A stretch of DNA of 64,000 bases from Flavobacteriales bacterium (lineage in GTDB: Bacteria; Bacteroidota; Bacteroidia; NS11-12g; UBA955): NCBI GenBank assembly GCA_002737705.1, contig NSIM01000004.1, forward strand, positions 62,001 through 126,000. Reading direction: 5' to 3'. The notes beneath the pieces were generated by a model that was not told the origin of the DNA, ran no database searches, and worked only from the letters and a program-made list of their open reading frames with translations. The translations under genes were made by a program, and so were the position numbers. Below are positions 24,826 through 32,660 of this stretch, piece after piece (positions within the stretch are counted from its first letter, which is position 1; every line of letters starts with the position of its first letter).

Positions 24826-27800
24826 ATGTATCCTACACTCAAACAATTAAATTGGCCGCAAATCGAAGCCGAAATATTGGCTTTTTGGGAACGGGAATCT
24901 GTGTTTCAGCAAAGCATCGATCAACGCAGCAATGCCTCCAGTTTCACCTTTTTCGAAGGGCCGCCAAGTGCCAACGGAATGCCAGGCATTCACCATGTAA
25001 TGTCCAGAGCGATTAAAGATATTTTTTGCAGATACAAAACCCAACAAGGATTTCGTGTCGGACGAAAAGCGGGATGGGACACCCATGGATTGCCAATTGA
25101 ACTTCAAGTAGAAAAAAGACTTGGTATTAAAAAAGAAGATATCGGCACCAAAATTTCTTTGGAAGATTTTAACCGCGAATGCCGAAAAGATGTGTTGATA
25201 TTCAAAGACAAATGGGATGAACTGACCAAAAAAATTGGATATTGGGTAGATCTAGATGAGCCATATGTAACCTACGAAAACAACTATATCGAAAGTTTGT
25301 GGTACTTGCTAAAGAAGCTTCACGAAAAAAGATATCTATACAAAGACTTTACCATTCAACCATACTCTCCTGCAGCGGGTACGGGTCTCTCTAGCCATGA
25401 ATTGAACCAACCTGGCACCTACCAAAATGTAAAAGATACCAGCGTCGTGGCACAATTCAAGGTTCTAGGTACACAGAATGAATACTTCTTGGCATGGACC
25501 ACCACCCCTTGGACACTGCCGAGCAATACTGCTTTGGCAGTTGGCAAAAATATTGATTACGACCAAATTGATACATACAATCCCTATACAGGCAAGCGCA
25601 TCAAAGTGACACTTGCTTCGGCCTTGGTAAAAAATTACTTCAACACTGAGGGCGCTGAAGCCAATATCGACGACTACACCGTACAACAAAAAATTCTCCC
25701 TTGGAAAAAATTGGGTACTCGAAAAGGAAGCGAACTGGCAGGTACCCGCTATGAGCAACTTCTTCCCTATGCCCAACCCGAAGAAGGCGATGCCTTCCGG
25801 GTCATTATCGGCGATTTTGTTTCCACTGAAGACGGAACAGGTATCGTTCACATCGCTCCAAGTTTCGGTGCGGATGACTACAAAATTGCTCGTGAAAATG
25901 GCATTGGAACGCTTACCCTGGTGGACAAAGAAGGAAAATTTCTGGATTGTGTGACTGATTTTGCAGGTGAATACGTCAAAGAGGCCTACCTATCCGAAGA
26001 AGAAAAAACGGAAGAAACAAAAAAACAAGGGCGTGAAAAATATCTCGGGGTTGATGAACGCATCGCCATCAAACTCAAACATGAAAACAAAGCCTTTAAG
26101 GTTGAAAAATATGAGCACACGTATCCACACTGTTGGAGAACCGATAAGCCCATCCTTTATTATCCTTTAGAAAGCTGGTTTATTCGAACTACTGCCGTAA
26201 AAGATCGCTTAATAGAACTCAATAAAACCATTAACTGGAAACCTGCTTCCACCGGTGAAGGCCGTTTTGGAAATTGGCTCGAAAACTTGGTTGATTGGAA
26301 CCTTTCACGCTCACGATTTTGGGGAACCCCTTTGCCCATATGGCGAACGGAAGATGGCAGCGAAGAAATCTGTATCGGTAGCATCCCGGAGTTGTATCAA
26401 GAAATAGAAAAGGCCAATGCAATCCTCGGTCTCAAACAGTCTTCTTATAAGGAAAACCTCGACCTTCACAGACCCTTTGTAGACCAAATTACCTTGGTGA
26501 GCCCCAATGGTAAACCCATGAAACGAGAACTCGACCTCATCGACGTGTGGTTTGATTCTGGTGCGGTGCCGTATGCGCAATGGCATTATCCTTTTGAAAA
26601 TGAAGGTGTTTTTGAAACCAATTTTCCTGCAGATTTTATCGCCGAAGGGGTAGACCAAACCCGGGGTTGGTTTTTTACAATGCACGCTTTGAGCACACTT
26701 CTTTTCGATTCTGTTGCCTTTAAAAATGTAATTGCCAACGGACTGATTCTCGATAAAAATGGGAATAAAATGAGCAAACGCTTAGGCAATGCGATAGACC
26801 CTTTCGAAACCGTTTCCAAATACGGGGCCGATGCGGTTCGATGGTATATGGTAACAAATGCGCAACCCTGGGACAATCTAAAATTTGATATGGAGGGAGT
26901 TGTAGAATCTCAGCGAAAGTTTCTTGGAACCTTGTACAACACGTATAGTTTTTTTGCCATCTATGCCAATCTCGATAATTATGTATTTGACAAACACAAT
27001 CCTGTCGAAATTTCTCACCTCAAGGAATTGGATCATTGGATTTTAAGCAAATTGAATTCCTTACAACAGGAAGTTGAAACCGCATTGAACGATTTCGATC
27101 CAACACGGGCGGGCCGCGCGATTGAAGATTTTGTGGGCGTTCAGTTGAGCAACTGGTATGTGCGTTTATCACGCCGCAGGTTTTGGAAAGGTGAAATGAA
27201 TGCCGACAAACAAGCCGCATACGAAACCCTGTATCGCTGCCTAAATACCCTAACCCAACTCTGTGCCCCAATGATCCCTTTTTTTGCCGATTGGCTTTTT
27301 AGGGCACTAAACAAAACAATCATTGCCAATGGTAATTCACCCAAAAGTGTCCATCTCACTGATTGGCCAAAATTCCATTCGGCGGAAATTAATAAAGACT
27401 TAGAAACAAGTATGTCTGTCGCTCAAACAGTTTGTAGCCTGGTTTTAAGCCTTCGGAAAAAAGAAAAAATTAAGGTCCGACAACCCCTTCAAAAGATACT
27501 CCTTCCTGCAGACAATTCAGAAGTAAAGGAGATGATTACCCGCATGCAATCCTTAATTTGTGGTGAAGTGAATGTAAAAGAAATAGAATTTGTATCCGCC
27601 AATCATCCCAGTTTGATTAAGCGTATCAAACCAAATTTCAAAACATTGGGTAAAAAGTTAGGACAAGATATGAAGGCCATGGCGTCCTGCATTCAAAGCT
27701 TTAGCCAAGAACAAATTCGCAGCATCGAAAATGATGGGAAAATTTCATTTGCTTTACAGGGTCAAGAAACGGAACTGTTGATTGAAGATGTGGATATATC

Positions 27801-28134
27801 AACCCAAGACATGCCAGGATGGTTGTTGGCCCATGAAAATGGAACTACAGTGGCCTTAGACATAACCATTACAGAAGACTTGCACCTTGAAGGAATGGCA
27901 CGAGAATTTGTAAACCGCATTCAAAATCTTCGCAAAGAATCAGGATTTGCACTCACAGATAGAATCCATATTTATTATAATGGAAATGAATTGCTCACAA
28001 AAAGCGTAAACCATTTTAAATCTTATATTTGTGATGAAGTATTGGCTTTGTCAATGCAAAAAACCGAAAAATCCCTTTCGCATTTGATCGATGTATATGA
28101 AAATAGCGTTCAAGTGTCGTTAATTAAAGTCTAA
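24826..28134 (+). CDS. ileS: Isoleucyl-tRNA synthetase (type 2, GIHH motif)
   Basis: A 1102-residue class I aminoacyl-tRNA synthetase that charges tRNA-Ile. The ATP-binding signature, usually HIGH, reads GIHH (residues 54-57 in NGMPGIHHVM), and the second signature KMSKR is intact at 648-652. Between them lies the CP1 editing domain (about 190-420), with TTPWTLPSNTAL and DGTGIVHIAPSFG, which removes mischarged valine. The C-terminal anticodon-binding region is long and lacks a zinc finger, as in the eukaryote-like IleRS2 type. It heads an apparent unit with a DksA-like gene (3 bases later) and lspA. Confidence 0.97.
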   Translation: MYPTLKQLNWPQIEAEILAFWERESVFQQSIDQRSNASSFTFFEGPPSANGMPGIHHVMSRAIKDIFCRYKTQQGFRVGRKAGWDTHGLPIELQVEKRLGIKKEDIGTKISLEDFNRECRKDVLIFKDKWDELTKKIGYWVDLDEPYVTYENNYIESLWYLLKKLHEKRYLYKDFTIQPYSPAAGTGLSSHELNQPGTYQNVKDTSVVAQFKVLGTQNEYFLAWTTTPWTLPSNTALAVGKNIDYDQIDTYNPYTGKRIKVTLASALVKNYFNTEGAEANIDDYTVQQKILPWKKLGTRKGSELAGTRYEQLLPYAQPEEGDAFRVIIGDFVSTEDGTGIVHIAPSFGADDYKIARENGIGTLTLVDKEGKFLDCVTDFAGEYVKEAYLSEEEKTEETKKQGREKYLGVDERIAIKLKHENKAFKVEKYEHTYPHCWRTDKPILYYPLESWFIRTTAVKDRLIELNKTINWKPASTGEGRFGNWLENLVDWNLSRSRFWGTPLPIWRTEDGSEEICIGSIPELYQEIEKANAILGLKQSSYKENLDLHRPFVDQITLVSPNGKPMKRELDLIDVWFDSGAVPYAQWHYPFENEGVFETNFPADFIAEGVDQTRGWFFTMHALSTLLFDSVAFKNVIANGLILDKNGNKMSKRLGNAIDPFETVSKYGADAVRWYMVTNAQPWDNLKFDMEGVVESQRKFLGTLYNTYSFFAIYANLDNYVFDKHNPVEISHLKELDHWILSKLNSLQQEVETALNDFDPTRAGRAIEDFVGVQLSNWYVRLSRRRFWKGEMNADKQAAYETLYRCLNTLTQLCAPMIPFFADWLFRALNKTIIANGNSPKSVHLTDWPKFHSAEINKDLETSMSVAQTVCSLVLSLRKKEKIKVRQPLQKILLPADNSEVKEMITRMQSLICGEVNVKEIEFVSANHPSLIKRIKPNFKTLGKKLGQDMKAMASCIQSFSQEQIRSIENDGKISFALQGQETELLIEDVDISTQDMPGWLLAHENGTTVALDITITEDLHLEGMAREFVNRIQNLRKESGFALTDRIHIYYNGNELLTKSVNHFKSYICDEVLALSMQKTEKSLSHLIDVYENSVQVSLIKV

Positions 28135-28137
28135 ATC

Positions 28138-28515
28138 ATGGAAAAAGAAAAATCCCGCTACAACGACGATGAGTTAAATGAATTTAAACAACTCATTCTA
28201 ACGAAATTAGACATTTCTAAAAAAGAATTTAAAACAATACAGACCAATCTAAAGGACGGCAGTGAAAATGGTTCTGACGGAACAAACAATAATTATCTAA
28301 CCCTCGATGACGGGGCAGACACGTTTGAAAAAGAAAACTTGAATCACCTGGCAGCACACCAACTTAAATTTATAAAAAACTTAGAAGCTGCATTGGTGCG
28401 AATCGAGAATAAAACCTACGGTGTTTGTAAAACAAGTGGTAAGCTCATTCCCAAAGAAAGGCTTCGTGCAGTTCCGCATACCACAGAAACCATTGAAGCA
28501 AAATTGAAACGATAA
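28138..28515 (+). CDS. TraR/DksA-family protein with degenerate zinc site
   Basis: A 125-residue protein with an N-terminal helical hairpin (about 8-80) and a short C-terminal finger, YGVCKTSGKLIPKERLRAVPHTT. The family normally has four zinc-binding cysteines; only one (Cys98) remains. This is common in Bacteroidota relatives, in which the finger seems to hold without zinc or with a different ligand set. DksA relatives bind the RNA polymerase secondary channel. It begins three bases after the ileS stop and seven bases before lspA, so the three genes are presumably co-transcribed. Confidence 0.88.
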   Translation: MEKEKSRYNDDELNEFKQLILTKLDISKKEFKTIQTNLKDGSENGSDGTNNNYLTLDDGADTFEKENLNHLAAHQLKFIKNLEAALVRIENKTYGVCKTSGKLIPKERLRAVPHTTETIEAKLKR

Positions 28516-28522
28516 TACTCCC

Positions 28523-29185
28523 TTGTCTACTAATACTGTATCTTTTAGTAAAAACAGGAAATTGCTGATTCCTGTTTGCCTTATTTTTATGCTGCTGATT
28601 GCAGATCAATGGATAAAAACCTATGTTAAATTACATTTTGAGCTGGGCCAAATGCAGCCCATTTTCGGAAAATGGTTTGCATTGTATTTTATCGAAAATG
28701 AAGGCATGGCCTTTGGAATGAAACTGTTTGGTGGAGGTGTTTTTGGCAAATTGGTTCTTACAATTTTCCGTTTGCTCGTGTCGGGTTTTGGCCTTTATTA
28801 CTTGTTCACCCTCATCAAAAAACAGGCACATTGGGGTCTTCTAATTGCCGTTTCCTTTGTTCTAGCGGGGGCGATTGGCAATATAATTGACTCTGTTTTT
28901 TATGGTGTGCTCTACAGCAATTCCAATCAGTATAGTGGATCGTGGTTCGAAGGGCAAGTCGTTGATATGTTTTACGCGCCTTTGTGGGAAGGCCATTTGC
29001 CTGAATGGTTGCCCCTATGGGGAGGCGAGTTTTTCGTATTTTTCTCACCGATTTGGAATTTTGCAGATGCTTGTATTACCGTCGGGGTCGCCATCATGAT
29101 TGTCGGGCAAAATACTTTTTTTGAAACCCCTCTTTCTTCTGAAAAATTAATCGGCGACTCGCCTCCCAGCGACTCTACCCAATAA
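28523..29185 (+). CDS. lspA: Lipoprotein signal peptidase (signal peptidase II)
   Basis: A 220-residue inner-membrane aspartic protease that cuts signal peptides of prolipoproteins after lipidation. Four hydrophobic segments are visible. The conserved ENEGMAFGM loop is at 58-66, and the catalytic pair is Asp123 (GNIIDS) and Asp182 (WNFADACI). The chain between these (about 130-175) is longer than in Escherichia coli and carries an aromatic WLPLWGGEFFVFF segment, as in other Bacteroidota. The start is a TTG at 28523: the first ATG in frame, at codon 23, would delete most of the first membrane helix. The many lipoproteins in this window are its expected substrates. Confidence 0.93.
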   Translation: MSTNTVSFSKNRKLLIPVCLIFMLLIADQWIKTYVKLHFELGQMQPIFGKWFALYFIENEGMAFGMKLFGGGVFGKLVLTIFRLLVSGFGLYYLFTLIKKQAHWGLLIAVSFVLAGAIGNIIDSVFYGVLYSNSNQYSGSWFEGQVVDMFYAPLWEGHLPEWLPLWGGEFFVFFSPIWNFADACITVGVAIMIVGQNTFFETPLSSEKLIGDSPPSDSTQ

Positions 29186-29222
29186 TATCAGCATTTTTGG
29201 CTAATTTCGCAGGTACTATCGA

Positions 29223-30746
29223 ATGGAAAATTCTCTCAACGAACAACAAATTTTACGCCGACAATCGCTCGAAGAGATTAAAGCAATGGGTATCGATCCC
29301 TATCCTGCAGCACTGTATCCGGTCAACTGCATGGCCGCCGACATTCGCTCAGATTACACCAATACTTCTGAAGACAAGCGCTGGAAAGATGTCGTTCTGG
29401 CTGGCCGTTTAATGACCCGACGCATCATGGGAAAAGCCGCATTTGCCAATTTACAAGACGCCAGTGGCCGCATTCAAATTTATGTAAACCGGGATGAAAT
29501 TTGTCCAGAGGAAAATAAAGAACTTTACAATACTGTTTTCAAAAAACTGCTGGATATTGGTGATATAATTGGTGTTAAAGGGCATGTTTTCATTACCCAA
29601 ACTGGGGAGATTTCGGTCCACGTGACTGGGCTAATGCTTCTTTCAAAGTGTCTTAATCCCCTGCCCTTGCCCAAACAAGACTCAGAAGGAAATGTATTCG
29701 ATGCCTTTACCGATCCGGAATCTCGCTATCGAATGCGCTATGTGGACTTACTGGTAAACCCGCACATTAAAGACACATTCATCAAGCGCGGCAAAGTGAT
29801 ACAAAGTTTGCGAAATACCTTTAATGCCAAAGGATACCTAGAAGTAGAAACCCCTATTTTACAAACAGTCCATGGGGGCGCTGCTGCACGTCCTTTTTTG
29901 ACCCACCACAACGCATTGGATATTCCGTTATACTTAAGAATCGCCAACGAATTATACCTTAAGCGCTTAATAGTGGGTGGCTTTGACGGGGTATACGAGT
30001 TTGCCAAAAACTTTCGCAATGAAGGTATAGACCGCACGCACAATCCCGAATTTACCGGATTGGAAATCTATGTTGCCTATAAAGATTATTTCTGGATGAT
30101 GGATTTTGTGGAGGATATGTTATCCCAATGTGCCCACGATGTCGCAGACGCTTCCACCGTAACTGTCGGTGAAAATCAAATCTCCTTTGCGAAACCCTAT
30201 ACCCGCCTCACCATGGCCGATGCCATTATGCAATATGGCAATATTGATATCGAAGGAAAATCGGAAGACGAATTGGGGACTGCCGCAAAAATATTGGGTT
30301 GTGAAGTGACGGCAAATATGGGCGTGGCGAAATTGATTGATGCGATTTTTGGGGTTTGTGTCGAAAAAAACCTTATTCAACCAACCTTTATTATAGATTA
30401 TCCCATTGAAATGAGCCCGCTCACAAAAAAGCACCGCTCTAAACCGGGCTTGGTAGAACGTTTTGAGTTGTTTGTCAATGGAAAAGAGATTGCCAATGCT
30501 TATACCGAATTAAATGACCCCATCGACCAGCGCAAGCGCTTCGATGATCAATTAAAATTGGCTGCACGGGGAGATGAAGAAGCCATGGCTATGGACCACG
30601 ATTTTATAAGGGCATTGGAGTACGCCATGCCTCCTTCCAGCGGTTTGGGTATCGGAATCGATCGGCTTACGATGCTTCTTACCAATCAACAGAGTATTCA
30701 AGAAGTATTGTTTTTCCCGCAAATGCGGCCCGAAAAATTTGAGTGA
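29223..30746 (+). CDS. lysS: Lysyl-tRNA synthetase, class II
   Basis: A 507-residue class IIb synthetase. An OB-fold anticodon-binding domain (about 55-160, with GRLMTRRIMGKAAFANLQD) precedes the catalytic core, which has motif 2 in FRNEGIDRTHNPEF and motif 3 in GLGIGIDRLTML near the C-terminus. All catalytic arginines expected in these motifs are present. A weaker -7-like TAATTTCG is found about 12 bases upstream of the ATG. The stop codon overlaps the ATG of the next small gene (TGATG), which suggests translational coupling. Confidence 0.97.
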   Translation: MENSLNEQQILRRQSLEEIKAMGIDPYPAALYPVNCMAADIRSDYTNTSEDKRWKDVVLAGRLMTRRIMGKAAFANLQDASGRIQIYVNRDEICPEENKELYNTVFKKLLDIGDIIGVKGHVFITQTGEISVHVTGLMLLSKCLNPLPLPKQDSEGNVFDAFTDPESRYRMRYVDLLVNPHIKDTFIKRGKVIQSLRNTFNAKGYLEVETPILQTVHGGAAARPFLTHHNALDIPLYLRIANELYLKRLIVGGFDGVYEFAKNFRNEGIDRTHNPEFTGLEIYVAYKDYFWMMDFVEDMLSQCAHDVADASTVTVGENQISFAKPYTRLTMADAIMQYGNIDIEGKSEDELGTAAKILGCEVTANMGVAKLIDAIFGVCVEKNLIQPTFIIDYPIEMSPLTKKHRSKPGLVERFELFVNGKEIANAYTELNDPIDQRKRFDDQLKLAARGDEEAMAMDHDFIRALEYAMPPSSGLGIGIDRLTMLLTNQQSIQEVLFFPQMRPEKFE

Positions 30747-30997
30747 TGCTTGAAATTGGCAAAGACGAACGCAAGGTGCTTTTTTGCCTAATTCACGCGG
30801 AAACCCCACTTGCTGTTATTGAAGATACTGCATTGCCAGTTAACGTGGCGATCGATATTATTCGCCAACTGCATCATTATCGATTTATTAAAGCCATGGG
30901 TAAAAACAACCAATCCATTGGGATGTTTGATACAGACGCAATCAAGAGAACACACTTTCAGTTAACCGCCAAAGGGTTCGATGAAATTTTGGGTTGA
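30746..30997 (+). CDS. Small winged-helix-like protein
   Basis: An 83-residue protein whose order helix, helix (ALPVNVAIDIIRQLHHYRFI), short strand (IGMFD) and helix resembles a winged helix-turn-helix of the MarR/ArsR kind. The N-terminus KDERKVLFCLIHAE fits helix 1 of such domains. The call rests on this pattern alone. The ATG at 30746 overlaps the lysS stop codon, so it should be made at a fixed ratio to lysyl-tRNA synthetase. I do not recognise a named family. Confidence 0.65.
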   Translation: MLEIGKDERKVLFCLIHAETPLAVIEDTALPVNVAIDIIRQLHHYRFIKAMGKNNQSIGMFDTDAIKRTHFQLTAKGFDEILG

Positions 30998-31101
30998 TTT
31001 TCTGCATTTTTTTATAGCGGGATTTATCCACCTACCTTGCAGATTTTTTCTAGATTGACTATATTCGCATCGGCGAAATTATTTATAACAACCCCCAATA
31101 C

Positions 31102-32394
31102 ATGTCTGAAATAGTAAAAATTATCGTTGAGGGAAAAGAATTTGAATTCCCACTAATTACAGGTACTGAAGGAGAAAAAGCCATAGATATAAGTAAGCTC
31201 AGAGAATTAACAGGTCTTATCACACTTGATATTGGCTATAAAAATACAGGCGCTACCACCAGTGCCATTACATTTTTGGATGGTGAAAAGGGAATTCTTC
31301 AACACAGAGGTTATGCCATTGAAGATTTGGCTGAACACGCCAGTTTTTTGGAAGTGTCCTATCTTTTGTTAAACGGAAATCTTCCCAATGCCACTGAATT
31401 CCAAAATTTCGAACACGCTATTAGTGAACACACATTGGCAAACGAAGGATTGGAAGCTATGTTTAGGGCCTTCCCCACCGGAAGTCATGCAATGGGGCAG
31501 CTTTCAAGTATGATTGCGGCACTGGGGTTATACTATCCCAAAGCACTCAATCCCCACCGCACAGAAGAAGCTATAAACCGTACAACCATTCGGTTGATGG
31601 CCAAGATGCCCACTATTTGTGCTATGATCTTTAAAAAGCGCAATGGGCACCCGATGGTTTATCCCAGAAATAGCCTAGGCTATGTTGAAAATTATCTCAA
31701 TATGACATTTGGACAAGTGACCAAGCCCGATTTTGAAGTAGATCCCATTTTGATAAATGCAATGAATAAATTATTGATTCTACATGCCGATCACGAACAA
31801 AATTGTAGTGCCAGCACTGTTCGAATGGTGGGTAGTTCACAGTCTAATTTGTATAGCAGTATTTCAGCTGGTATTTCGGGGCTGTGGGGTCCACTTCATG
31901 GGGGAGCCAACCAAGAAGTATTGGATATGCTTGAACAAATCGAAGTGGATGGGGGAAATGTCCAAAAGTGGATTGACAAAGCAAAAGACAAAAACGATAC
32001 TTTCCGATTGATGGGATTTGGGCACAGGGTATACAAAAATTTTGACCCCCGAGCCAAGATCATCAAAAAAGCATGTAATGAAGTATTGAATAAATTGGGT
32101 AAATCTGACCCCATTCTTGACATTGCCAAAAAATTGGAAGAGACCGCCCTGAGTGACCCCTACTTTATTGAACGCAAATTATTTCCAAACGTCGATTTTT
32201 ATTCGGGTATTATTTACCGTGCAATGGGATTTCCACCAGATTTTTTCACGGTCTTATTTTCTATGGGACGCCTTCCTGGATGGATTAGCCAATGGCAGGA
32301 AATGCGTAGAGAAAAACAACCCATTGCCCGACCTCGCCAGATTTATACTGGCCAAACATACCGTGTTTTTGTTCCAATGAAAGATCGGCCATAA
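31102..32394 (+). CDS. gltA: Citrate synthase
   Basis: A 430-residue citrate synthase of the hexameric bacterial type that joins acetyl-CoA and oxaloacetate in the TCA cycle. A short N-terminal beta domain precedes LDIGYKNTGATTSAITFLDG. The catalytic histidines lie in the HADHEQNCS segment and in WGPLHGGANQ, and the catalytic aspartate in GFGHRVYKNFDPRA. The C-terminus carries the substrate-arginine segment RPRQIY. A -7-like TATATTCG lies about 35 bases upstream. Confidence 0.97.
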   Translation: MSEIVKIIVEGKEFEFPLITGTEGEKAIDISKLRELTGLITLDIGYKNTGATTSAITFLDGEKGILQHRGYAIEDLAEHASFLEVSYLLLNGNLPNATEFQNFEHAISEHTLANEGLEAMFRAFPTGSHAMGQLSSMIAALGLYYPKALNPHRTEEAINRTTIRLMAKMPTICAMIFKKRNGHPMVYPRNSLGYVENYLNMTFGQVTKPDFEVDPILINAMNKLLILHADHEQNCSASTVRMVGSSQSNLYSSISAGISGLWGPLHGGANQEVLDMLEQIEVDGGNVQKWIDKAKDKNDTFRLMGFGHRVYKNFDPRAKIIKKACNEVLNKLGKSDPILDIAKKLEETALSDPYFIERKLFPNVDFYSGIIYRAMGFPPDFFTVLFSMGRLPGWISQWQEMRREKQPIARPRQIYTGQTYRVFVPMKDRP

Positions 32395-32534
32395 CAATAT
32401 AAGATGTTTTGAAATCTCCCCTTAAAACGCTGCAAATTCTGAAAGTACCCACCAGCATAAACATGCTTACGAATAGTTAGGGCTGAATCCATCGTCTCCC
32501 ACAGCACGTAAAATTTGACAATGCATTTAACTTT

Positions 32535-32554
32535 TTTGACATTTAAATGTCAAA
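32535..32554. promoter_or_regulatory. Perfect 20-base palindrome, probable operator of the second TonB receptor operon
   Basis: TTTGACATTT is followed immediately by its reverse complement, giving a perfect 20-base palindrome. Its 3' end is 31 bases upstream of the -7 element at 32586. A further half-site TTTGACA occurs at 32515-32521, exactly 20 bases (two helical turns) before the matching half of the palindrome. This is the layout of a dimeric repressor or activator site. The regulator is unknown. The rest of the 266-base interval 32395-32660 shows nothing else. Confidence 0.6.
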
Positions 32555-32585
32555 CCCCCTACTCAATAAAAAGAACCCCCCCCAC

Positions 32586-32593
32586 TATCTTTG
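32586..32593 (+). promoter_or_regulatory. -7 promoter element of the second TonB receptor operon
   Basis: TATCTTTG matches TAnnTTTG, 67 bases before the receptor ATG, leaving a leader of about 60 bases. It is preceded by a C-rich stretch and the palindrome at 32535. Confidence 0.55.
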
Positions 32594-32660
32594 CATGACC
32601 CAATATTTTTGGTCCAATTTTCATCTTTGATTGTTATATTAAATAGATTTTTACATCCCT

